DNA from: Ephydatia muelleri
Lineage: Eukaryota; Porifera; Demospongiae; Spongillida; Spongillidae
Direction: 5' to 3'
DNA: 64,000 nt
NCBI GenBank assembly: GCA_013339895.1
Contig: JABACO010000010.1
Coordinates: 6,612,430-6,676,429 of the forward strand
Under the pieces are notes generated by a model, which was not told the origin of the DNA, did no database searches, and saw nothing but the letters and a program-made list of their open reading frames with translations. Below, in pieces: positions 17,774-27,708 of this stretch; positions within the stretch are counted from its first letter, which is position 1, and each line of letters opens with the position of its first letter. Position numbers and translations under genes: made by a program.

Positions 17774-18090
17774 GTGGCGCATGTGAACACCCGACAACAT
17801 ATGGGGATTTCTAAGTGTGGGAATGCAGAGCTAGATGGTGCTAGGTCAGACATTGCAGCTGACGGTCTTGGGGTGGTCGATCTGAACGGACATTGTTTGA
17901 TGTCAGAGTTTTCAACTCCTTTGCCCTTTCCAACCAAACTCCCACATTCTCTAGTAGCTACCGAAAACATGAAAAAAAAAAGAGAATACGAGCTTCGAAT
18001 GCGTGAGGGCATAATTCACCCCAATTGTCCTCTTCTCTTGACATTTGTAATTTTATTCACAGTATTTGGTCTTAATAGAATTATTTCTCT
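17774..18090 (+). mobile_element. Scrap of a non-LTR retrotransposon endonuclease end
   Basis: An open frame with ARSDIAADGLGVVDLNGHC, then SEFSTPLPF, then TENMKKKREYELRMRE. It recalls the restriction-like endonuclease end of animal RLE LINEs as I know it (ARLDVxADGxW..., FDVRVFNP, a K/R-rich helix before VExGxFTPLVF). Most hallmark residues are diverged and the frame stops soon after, so this is an old truncated piece. It abuts the duplicated fucosyltransferase-like block. Confidence 0.5.
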
Positions 18091-19580
18091 TAGATAAATG
18101 GACTCCACACTGCACACAAAGTTTCAGCAGATGCAAGCAACATTGCTGCCAACATGAGAAACCATACAGTCCCTTTCACTATCCTCCAAAATCCATGACT
18201 GCATCGCTATGGGAACAGGTCTCAGGAATGCTGCATTGGTAGCGTACGAGCTATCCCCGTGCACCATGGCTTGAGAACCACCTAACATGAGGAGGTCAAC
18301 CCAAGATGACGTGTCATCTGCATTTTTATCACCCACTGCGAAATGGGTTGGAACTAAAGTAGAGCTTCTGATCCGACTTCCGTAGTGGTTTCTAGCCCAC
18401 TCCTTGGCTACTGTGGAAATGGGAGCATTTGGTCCAATCAGATGATTTGCTAAATTAATGCTGTGATTCAAAACACAAGGCCAAACTGATTCATCAAAAA
18501 GTTTCCAGTTCTTATATTGCCACTGGCGAGCTTTAACGCTTTCCACATGAGGGGAACCGACAAACCCTGTCCTCAAGTGAACGGCCAGATATGGTTGCGG
18601 TTGAGCTGCAATGTTGTCTTCATTTGTTCCACCTGTGTCAATAAATCATTCGGAAACGTAAAGAGATAATGAAAGATAACGTGATTGAGTTGCATCCACG
18701 CGTCTGTCGCTTGAACACGTCCATTGTTCATTGGGAGGATTCCAAGTAGTCCCGTTAATCCAAGCTGCTCAAACGCACTGTAGTAAGGTGACTTGCGATA
18801 GTAGAGCAGTTGATTATACCTGTCCTTTGCAAGAATAGCCTTCACGCCTAGCTTTTCAAAGCCATCCTCCATTAGCCTTCCTGCTCTCATCATGGAGTTG
18901 TCTCCTATAAACATGGAGTTGACGTAGAAATTGCCGACCATTGTGATGTGCTGCTCGGGACCGAAGAGAGCGTTTCCAAATAAGTTGTACTCCCCTTCTG
19001 TCCAACCGAACCCGAAAATCGATTTTTTTTGCGTACACCCTACTGCGACACTGGCCGCCCCCGTCAGTCGAAGACATTCCTAAGCTGCTGTCGAATACAT
19101 CCCAATTGATTTGGTTCTGGTGAATATGTTTCATCCTTTTGCGCAAACCTTCGTCCCAGTGGATAACAAACACATGCACGGTCAGACATCACCGCCATAA
19201 GGAAAGCAAATTCTATTCTGAACAGCTGGTCCCCTATACCGCTGCACTTCTTCAAGCTGCACGTCCACGTCAGCGTCCTCACGTGACCAGAATCGTACAT
19301 GTTCTCCACTCCTCGCCTGTGGATGCCTTTGTACTGTTCGACGAGTTGAAAGCAGCCCACGCCTGTTGCTCTGTGTGGCGCGGTGTGTACTAATCACAGA
19401 AGTGGCTACGACTAATGCAGCTAATGCAAGCCTCATACGCCTCGATATCTGCATTACTAACTTTAAAACGGGTGAAATATTTTGTGGATGTGGTTAATTG
19501 TATTGCTATAATTTGTAGTATACAGTACTACGGTTGTGTCCGCGTTTGGCAATGAGCTAGCTATACTGGGAGGTGCAATT
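18090..19580. repeat. Segmental duplication, copy 1 (pair with 44.48-46.05 kb)
   Basis: About 1.5 kb highly similar in DNA to 44480-46050, same orientation, 26 kb apart. It includes the whole fucosyltransferase-like frame, about 25 bases of 3' flank (TTAATAGAATTA... side) and about 120 bases of 5' flank down to GGCAATGAGCTAGCTATACTGG. Confidence 0.9.
18124..19454 (-). pseudogene. Broken duplicate of fucosyltransferase-like gene
   Basis: Matches the intact gene at 44538-45929 over its length, but the frame is split into several pieces. Visible lesions: a loss of about 36 bases in the membrane anchor (about 19389), loss of the segment coding for YIATD before STVAKEW (near 18420), one base lost near 18600 (GCGGTTG for GCGAGTTG), a T-run change near 19025, and smaller gains near 19177. 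The rest is close to identical, so the duplication is recent and this copy decayed without constraint. A gene-conversion donor role is possible but unsupported. Confidence 0.9.
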
Positions 19581-19617
19581 AATAAAATTGTGAGAGCTAT
19601 TACAGCAGTGAGCGGAT

Positions 19618-19690
19618 TATACCGGGCGTTTGCAAATGTAGGCAATGGTTTTAAATGGGAATAACTTTTGACCTGATGGAAAGATATACA
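19618..19690. repeat. Interspersed repeat end, shared with window end
   Basis: The segment from CCGGGCGTTTGCAAATG to GGGAATAACTTTTGACC is closely matched at 63937-64000 (CCGGGTGTTCGCGAATG ... GGGAATAACTGTTGACC). It looks like one end of a dispersed element of unknown class. Confidence 0.6.
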
Positions 19691-19744
19691 CGTTTCTGTC
19701 GGGTGAAACTAAGCCCTCTGGTAATTGGAGTAGGGCTCAGTAGC

Positions 19745-19830
19745 AGTGCTGCCGCGATATGGTCTTTAGCCGATATCGCCTATATCGCGATATGAGTAAA
19801 AAATCGCGATATTGTATCGCGATGTATTTT
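19745..19830. mobile_element. hAT-like terminus with ATCGCGAT clusters
   Basis: CAGTGCTGCCGCGATAT is followed by repeated ATCGCGAT/ATATCGC words (at least four in 75 bases). CAGTG(C/T)TG termini and subterminal palindromes are typical of hAT transposons. No transposase or second end is seen, so the class is an inference. Confidence 0.4.
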
Positions 19831-20327
19831 AAGTATATTCATCGAGCAATTATTTATCAATAACCACACAACCTCTTCCAATTACACACTGAAATTTCCA
19901 ATTACTACTACCAACATAAGAAAGTAATCAGCCTCTAGCAAATTTTCACAGTTTTGTTGCAGTTATCTTAATAAAAGCAATGTTTTCTTCACGGTTGTGT
20001 GTTGTGTGTGTAATGAAGTTTGCTGCGTGCACAGGCGACGCTGCACAAAGTTTGTTGTCAAAGTTATGGGCTGGCGGAATGTTTAAGGAACGGGCAAATT
20101 TCTGTACTGTACTGGTTTGTTAATGCTTACTTATTAACATTATTTAATCTGGACTCCTATTTTACTGTTGCCCGTAGGTACCATGTGACAACTTTTTTTC
20201 ACCACGGAAAACCTGCAAATACGCATCGGTCGTTACCCTACCGTACCGCATGCACATTGCATAAGTTTCCAGACCAAATCGCTATGAACCAAACGTTTTA
20301 CGTCATGAACTGACTTAGCTTATGAGC
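19831..20327. other. Gene-free stretch
   Basis: AT-rich sequence with one open frame (20020-20313) that I cannot assign and do not believe. Ends in a C tract. Confidence 0.35.
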
Positions 20328-20345
20328 CCCCCCCCCCCCCCCCCC
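20328..20345. repeat. Poly-C tract
   Basis: About 18 C residues followed by CACACA. Confidence 0.9.
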
Positions 20346-20497
20346 ACACACAAAATTGATCGACTCACGTGATACAACAGCAAAGTGTACGTACTTCTGA
20401 GGTCCAGACGAAGCTTATTGCCATACACGTGACCCACAATACATGGGTGAGTGGTTTCAGGCTAATAACAACACCTCCCACACTTATAAATGCCAAA

Positions 20498-20980
20498 ACT
20501 AACCTCTCCCTGATACAACCATTCGTGCGTACGCAGTAATACGGTAGCTCAAGCTCGATTGGTTTTCTGATTAATTCAGAGGTCTTCAGAGAGCTAATTA
20601 ACAACGGGCGAGGCTATTGTTAATGGCCTGTGTGTAACAATAGATGTGTGTGCCTCTGCATTGCTTGCTGTCTGTGCCTCTACATTGCTATTTTTGTGTG
20701 CCACTGCATTGCTAGCTGTGTGTGCCTCTGCATTGCTATTTTGTGTGCCTCTGCATTGTTAGTTGTGTGTGCCTCTGCATTGCTAGTTGTGTGTGCCTCT
20801 GCATTGCTAGCTGTGTGTGCCTCTGCATCGTTAGCTGTGTGTGCCTCTGCATCGCTAGCTGTGTCATTGCAGTGCATAACAAAGATGCATCATTTCGTTG
20901 CTAGTGTTGTACGATTTGCATAGCATAGCCAGTTATGTGTGTCTCTGCATTGCTAGTTGTCTGTACCTCTGCAATAATAG

Positions 20981-21042
<62 letters not shown>

Positions 21043-21728
21043 CTGCATTGCTACTTGTGTTCAGTGCATTGCAAAGATGTGTGTTCTCCCCTTCAGAATT
21101 GGTGTGTGCCTTTGCATATTCAGTATGTGTGCCTCAACATTGCAGGTTGTGTTTGCATCTACATTGCTAGTTACATGTAGTTGGGGGAGGGGGGGGGGGT
21201 AGACATGTAGCATTGTCATTTAGAAGGTCAGACTAATGTTGTGTTAGCCTGTTTGTGGGTCATTCAAGCCTGTATGGAGCATTCTTAGCCTTTGTGTAGG
21301 TTAAAACCTTCAACTACCCTCTACTTGGCTGATTCTGGGTATGACAACCAATGCAGTGACACCAGAGCCACACACACAACTACACTGTAGGAATGCATAC
21401 CTTGCAATGCAGAGGCACACATGACATTGCAATGCCGAGGCACACATCACTACCGAAGGAAAGGACACCTTGCAATGCACTGAAGCAACTAGCAATGCAG
21501 AGGTACACAACTAACAATGCAGAGGCACACACAACTAACAATGCAGAGGCACACGCAACTAGCAATGCAGAAGCACACAAAATAGCAATGCAGAGGCACA
21601 CACATCTACAATAGCCTCGCTTGTTAACTAGCTCTCTGAAAGACCTGTGCATTAATCAGAAAATTGATCGAGCTTGAGCTAGCGTATGCACGAAATGGAA
21701 AACATTTCTAACAGGGAGAGGTTGGTTT
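20498..21728. mobile_element. Fold-back element 2 with inverted 24-bp repeat arrays
   Basis: Outer arms of about 150-165 bp are inverted copies: 20498-20665 carries AACCTCTCCCTG, GCTCAAGCTCGAT, TTTTCTGATTAAT, CTTCAGAGAGCTA and GCGAGGCTATTGT, and 21578-21728 carries the same words on the other strand in mirror order. Inside each arm follow tandem units of TGTGTGCCTCTGCATTGCTAG, pointing inward from both sides. The centre holds a TG microsatellite (20984-21036) and unique sequence. No transposase. The CASALLVV-type frames are translations of the repeat. Confidence 0.8.
20984..21036. repeat. (TG)n microsatellite
   Basis: About 26 TG units inside fold-back element 2. Confidence 0.95.
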
Positions 21729-22176
21729 GGACATGCATAGCCATTGCCATGACATCAGGCCAGCCAATGTTATTAGTTTCTATTGGCTTAGCAGTGAACT
21801 TGATTTAACTGTGGTCTCACTACTCAACTCATCTACAATGACGTAAGCGAGTTTCACAACAGCTAGATTAGCAGCTGCAACAGTGGAATCAAGGGAACGT
21901 TCCCTCAGTGTGCCTAAGTGTGATGAGCTAGGCTTAAAAAGTGTGCCATTAGCTGTGGAATCTTTAGGGGCTTGGGGAATTGAGGATATTTAAACATTTT
22001 CTCAGTTAGCCATCAGGATATGTCAACCAAGGCCTTTATGGGCTTTTCAAATTTTGTCTTTCTATTATGCCAGATCTGTGCTTTCAAGCATGAGATGTCT
22101 TCATAACCATGTACTTTGTATACTTTTCTTTCAATAACTAAACAAATAGATAACAATACATGATGCAGATAATGGT
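21729..22176. other. Gene-free stretch 3' of the receptor gene
   Basis: AT-rich. It should contain the 3' UTR of the minus-strand receptor gene ending at 22177. No other feature seen. Confidence 0.4.
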
Positions 22177-25100
22177 TCACAGGTATAGTTTAAAAGAATA
22201 GCTAGATAGTGATCGTCCAGTATTCATGATCACTCCACGATCATTATGCTGTTGCTGCAATCTAAACACAGAAGTACATTATTAGTGATGAAACTGCTTA
22301 TAAAATAGTTCGCAGTATTGTGTTGATGTATATAGCAAAATACATTATGTTCTCACTTGCAGGTCAATATAACGTGGATGTGCGCTGTGCTACAAGCTCA
22401 TATCCAAGAGGGATTTGAACTGCATCCTTCTCTGCAGATAAATAGAATCACTTGTAACTGCTGGCCTTAAGGATGTATTTAGTTAGCTGTATCTGCTTTT
22501 TGCTGAATAAATAATTTACAACCAACACATTGTTGAAGGTATTGCACAATATTGGAGGTTTCAAAATGTGGAAATATTTTTTGACTCACAATGAAGTTAA
22601 ATGTTGTTCAATGGTAGACCAGTAGTTATTTAAATTCAATATATCAATGCTAAACAATTTTATTCATCATAAGGCAGGATAACAAGACATTTTCATAATG
22701 ATATAATCTAACAATCACATCCATAAAATTTAAGTACAAATCTTGAGAAATGTGTAAAATGTAGAAATAAACCATTAACAAAACCCAACCTAAGAACCCA
22801 AATATACAAACTGAACCATTGTTTATTAATATTGTTTTTCCAGCTGAAGAATAATACTTAAATAACAATATCTAAAATGGGCACAGAGCGGTAAACTTTT
22901 GATAAATTGTAGATGTGTTTACCTCAATATATGGTTGTTCTTACCTTGGGTAGCATCTTTGTTAACAAAAACGATATTGCTGTCCATCTTGTCCTGCATA
23001 GAACAATACAGATCAAATTTTACGCATGGGTTTGACTCATTGCTAATGCATCACACAATATAATTGCTTCCATTTGTTTTTAACTACATTTGGGCATTCA
23101 AAAATTATCTTTTCACAACACTGTGATGTCATGGTTCCAGCTAGTAAAATGCGAGTTTGTTAACGTCATTTTCTCCCTCCATGTACTATATTAATGTTCA
23201 GCATTATCTCACCTTTTTCTCTGATGCTTTTTTCTGTTTGACTGTAATAAATAAATTTGGATTAGTGCAGCAGAATTGTGGAACTGACAAGATTTGTATT
23301 GTAAGATAAGTACCAGTATAGTTAACATAGCCATGGGAACAGTACTTGATGTTGCACCTATATATGTTTCCAGAGAAATTAGTGTATGTGTGTGAGTTTT
23401 AAATTGGAATCAAGTGGAGAAAATCCCTCCACCCTCTTTTCCATTACTCTAATGAACCATTGGCATTTGGCCCATCCACCAACAAGGCTATTGTAAAAAC
23501 AACCATCAGAGTACAAGGTTTTCAAAACATGATATTGGTAATTAATGATGAAGCATAGCTGAACCTGCAACCTTCATTGGGACTTATAAATAACTATTTC
23601 AAGTACATTTACACTGCAACTGCATGAATTAATCACTGATATAAAGCCTTGTTGCAAGAAAGTCAATACATATTCAACGGTGCGACGAAAATATTATAAA
23701 ACGTACCATTGTAGTGAGCTTTCCTTGATATGGAAATTATGCATCCAATTATAAAGATTAAGATCATGCCAACAACGATAGCACCACCAATGGTGCCACC
23801 AATTATGGCATAGATGGTGACAGCTGTAGAAAAAAAAGTTTATATGGTAGCTCATGAATTTAAATGTTGCATACACCATAAGTTGCATTGGAGACAAGGG
23901 ATGCAATGATGGCACCCATGTGCATTGCTGAGTATGGCTTGTATGGTTTAAACATAATGCATGAGGTGGATAGAGCAATTACGACTATATCTTACATGGT
24001 GTGTATTCATTTGGCTGATTGTTGCAAAAATCCTGCACTGAAAAGGAAAATATATACATGTACATGTATGAATTAAGTGATTGTACAGATATGTTTATTG
24101 CATGCAATCAAAATTGGCAATTACTGGTACATGCACCAACCTAGTGATAGCGTTACATTACGAATCGATGGCTTTGTTGATACTTTCCCATCACCACTGA
24201 TGTCATACACTCCCACTGTGTAAAGGGAGGGCAGCCCTAAGTTGGAGCAATTGGTGGGCGCAGGGCACTGAGATGTGTTGACTGGACTGTTAGTATATCG
24301 TGGAATCACTACGCAGAAGCTAGCACCAGTTGCTACTTCAGTGAGCTGTGCCAGGCAACCTATTGCTTGAGTGTGAGGGCTGAAATTACAGTATAAACCT
24401 GTTGTTGATTTAGTGATGGAAGCAATTCCAGTGACATCAAAGATTTCTAAATTGAGGAATATAGTACCAAAGGAAGCTAGGCACAAATTGGATGCTTACT
24501 TAAGGCTGAATTGTTGCAGAAACCCTGTACTGAAAACAATATTTTAGCTAAGTGATTGTACAGATATGAAGTTTGTACCTACCTAGTGAGAGCGTTACAT
24601 TACGAATCGATGGCTTTGTTGATACTTTCCCATCACCACTGATGTCGTACACTCCCACTGTGTAAAGGGAGGGCAGCCCTACGTTGGAGCAATTGGTGGG
24701 CGCAGGACACTGAGATGTGTTGACTGGACTGTTAGCATATCGTGGAATCACTACACAGAAGCTAGCACCAGTTGCTACTTCAGTGAGCTGTGCCAGGCAA
24801 CCTATTGCTTGGCTGCCAGAACTAAAATTACAGTATAAACTGGTTGTTGATGCAGTGATGGAAGCAATTCCAGTGACATCAAATGTATCTAAATAAAGCA
24901 AACAATTACAAGGGAAGTTATAAATGATTGGAAGCTTACTTAAGGCAATAGTGGAAGTAGTATTTCCATACACATTAAATGCATTGATGATGAGACTGTA
25001 ATTGTATTTTGGAGGCAGTGAAAGTGTAACAGCTGAAAGACCACGTAGTTCAGGAAAGTCAAATGACATAGATCCAGTCAATGCCACCACACTGTAGTAA

Positions 25101-26565
25101 CAAACTCCACTTTCAACCTAATTCAAAACCATGAACAAAAGCATGAGATTGGTCACCAACAGAGGTATAAAGAAAAACGTTTCATTATGTTTCATACATA
25201 CTAATGTAGTGAAAATCTTTTTTTTTTACTTGGACTAAAATAGCAGTAATTATGCCATTACGATTGTTTTTTCTACATATGCCATTTAACCACCAACATG
25301 TATTTGGAAATGCAACACACCATATTTATATTGTAGAATACCAGCACCTTTTTGTATACAGTACTGTGTAATGTCACACTTTGCTACTGTACACTGATAT
25401 CAAATTTCGTACATATCAAATTTGGGATGCTAATAAACAAGTAGCTGCATTTTTGCTTATGTGCTACTTACTATGTCATACTGCATGCAATAATGTTAAA
25501 TTGTTTTGCTTACAATGCTGACAGTCACATTGTCTTTTGAAGATGATGGAAAAGAAACATCCACGTGAGATATGATGGCAGGGGGTGCTGAAGAAAATTT
25601 TGTAGGAGAGAGGTGGAGAGGATGAGAAAGAGGAATGATGTATGACTTTATTAGTATACTAGCAAATAATGGCATTTTCTGATTTCTTGCTCCACTTATT
25701 AAAAAAAAAAAGGTACCCAAATCCATGTCTAGAATAGCTATGTACATACCTCCCTGTAAGTCCACGGTATCATTGTTTATTGGCATATGGTTCGGACACT
25801 GCGGTCTAATCAATGCTTCATACGATTCACATGGATTTGGTAAGTTGATGGCCGTCTGTAGTCCCATTACAGTCACAGTATAAATGTTTACTCCAGCTAG
25901 ATCACTGATTTTCACAACAAAGCTAAGTGGTTGTGATAGGACATCATAAGGTGGCTGCCATATGAGCATGGATGAAGTAGCGTTTAGAGCTATTGATGTG
26001 GCATTAGTGGGAGCTGAATGACGACCTAATGGAAAAATGAAAATTCAGGTGTGGATGCATCAGTGATGATTTGGCATTTTGTGATAGTAACCTTGGATAT
26101 GCAATAATGCTGAGGAACTATGAATAAGTTGAGAAGATTCATTGTATTGGCAAGCAATAGTTGTTTCATAAAAAAATATGTCAGTAGAGATGGTCAATGT
26201 GGATAGTAGTTTTAAACCATCCGGTTGTGTAATTGTCATGTAAAAATGAGAAAAAAGGTAGGCGTCACTTCCATTGATCAACCAGTCAACAGTTCCTACA
26301 GTTCCATTTATCACACATGTGAACGTTGCAGGTGATCCCAAACACACAGTCAAACTTGTTGGGTTTGTAACGACCTGAGCAGATCCTATAATTGAGCAAG
26401 GATAGGAAAGCTAAGCTCTTGAATTCCCAATGTTTCAAGTTAGCATCATGCCGCAAAATTGTTGCACTTACCTATTTGCATTAACAGTTGCGAAACAACT
26501 AAAAGCCACGGAGATCTGAAATAATTAATGAACCAGAAATGAACTTCAAATCGAACATAAATCAT
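22177..26565 (-). CDS. Single-pass membrane receptor with Ig and FN3 domains
   Basis: Predicted cell-surface protein. An N-terminal hydrophobic stretch (PWLLVVSQLLMQI, near 26475) looks like a signal peptide. Exon 26092-26385 encodes an Ig domain (TVCLGSPATFTCVING, VDWLING, ACQYN) with several N-glycosylation sequons. An FN3-type domain follows (about 25750-26025: MLIWQPPYDVLSQPLSFVV), a short exon (about 25510-25587), a second FN3 (about 24945-25118: YNYSLIINAFNVYGNTTST), then two nearly identical exons of about 105 residues (24578-24893 and 24121-24447), each followed by a short exon with an FCNN motif. The membrane segment (IYAIIGGTIGGAIVVGMILI, about 23704-23825) is followed by a basic stop-transfer and a short tail (VKQKKASEKK, DKMDSNIVFVNKDAT) ending at 22177-22179. 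No kinase or phosphatase domain is seen. Role in adhesion or recognition is inferred; the exact start is uncertain. Confidence 0.8.
24121..24447 (-). repeat. Tandem exon duplicate, downstream copy
   Basis: Encodes DVTGIASITKSTTGLYCNF through SIRNVTLSLG. Nearly identical in DNA to 24578-24893; differences include ANSP/TNSP and CSNV/CSNL. The paired short exon with FCNN is duplicated too, so the copied unit is about 460 bp including intron. Confidence 0.9.
24578..24893 (-). repeat. Tandem exon duplicate, upstream copy
   Basis: Partner of 24121-24447. Both copies keep an open frame and splice sites in the same phase, so both can be included in the protein or used as alternatives. The module contains paired cysteines (SLYCNF, IGCLAQL, SFCVVIP, QCPAPTNCSN); I do not recognise it as a named domain, though the overall look is FN3-like. 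Confidence 0.9.
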
Positions 26566-26967
26566 GGAAGGGGAAAATCGACCAATTCATGAGGATGTGT
26601 ATTGAGTGAATTATGCAATGATGGCAGAACCTGGAAAATGCCTAATTTATATCATCAAATCTCGTGCTAGCGACGCTTTAGAAGGTCGATTGAATTCTAA
26701 CCTTTATTTTACTCGGGCATAATTAATACATGTGTACATGTATGCATGTCCGGATCCGCTGTGTACGATAATATATGTTTTTTGAAACCAATGAGGCCCT
26801 GGGAACATCCAGTTTCACTCTTGTTTCCAACTTTATAACTTATCCACACTAGAGGCATGGCGAAGAGGCACTACGTGCTTCATTTGTAGTGCTAGATGAA
26901 AAATCAATGCATTTAAGTAGTTACGCAGGATTGCTCGCGGGACGAGCAATCGTCTATGCAGCATGTA

Positions 26968-26969
<2 letters not shown>
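26566..26969. other. Upstream region of the receptor gene
   Basis: Should hold the promoter of the minus-strand receptor. No clear TATA box. Ends in a TG microsatellite. Confidence 0.35.
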
Positions 26970-27045
<76 letters not shown>

Positions 27046-27062
27046 TATGTGTGTGTGTGTGT
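26970..27062. repeat. (TG)n microsatellite
   Basis: Long TG run with one TTTGTATG interruption. Confidence 0.95.
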
Positions 27063-27105
27063 GGGGGTGAGTTTGTGGGTGTGTGTGTGCATGTGTGTGT
27101 GTGTT

Positions 27106-27196
27106 TTGTGTGCGCGCGCGTTTTGTGTGTGTGCGCGTTTTGTGTGTGTGCGCGTTTTGTGTGTGTGCGCGTTTTGTGTGTGTGCGCGCGCGCCGT
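27106..27196. repeat. TG/CG minisatellite with Z-DNA potential
   Basis: About four units of GCGCGTTTTGTGTGTGT, ending in GCGCGCGCGCC. Alternating purine-pyrimidine sequence with CG steps favours Z-DNA. Confidence 0.85.
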
Positions 27197-27570
27197 GTGT
27201 GTAAGTAGTGAGGTTAGTGCCTTGTGTGTGTACTAGCGGATTACATACACGCACACCCACAGGGCATCTTACCTCGTCGCATCCATCGATCACAAAAGGG
27301 GCGTCGCTTGCAATGAATTTGCAATGATGGGTGGATCTCATCCGCAAGTCTCGTACCCAGACACAACGCCACCGCTGCTTTCGCGTTATGTAATCCGCTC
27401 GTTGCTGAGATATGATGGATCTGGGTGAGAGAGTTGTACACGGCCAGTTTTCCACGCGTCTGAATCACATTCGCTACCTAAAGGGGGGTGATTCAGCCGT
27501 AGTACGAACTTAATTTGTGACATGCTTTATTCCGGATACCTTTGGATACCATTCGAACTAACGGTGGTTG

Positions 27571-27708
27571 TGTAGCGCATGCGCACAGGCGCTTTAGTAG
27601 TTAGGGTGTGGTTTGCACATGCGCGAGGAGTTAGAACTCTGGCTATTTAATGAGTCTCAATTGTATTGGTGTGAATCCTAATTCCTGATTACTATTGTAT
27701 CCGCTACA
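27571..27708 (+). repeat. Left LTR
   Basis: 138 bp, begins TGTAGCGCATGCGCACAGG and ends GTATCCGCTACA. Terminal TG...CA as usual for LTRs. Confidence 0.93.

Noticed and set aside
20630-21652. Cys-rich repeated protein (LCIAS / CASALLVV frames)
   Set aside because: Read from 24-bp tandem DNA repeats open in several frames on both strands; no conserved start or splice pattern.
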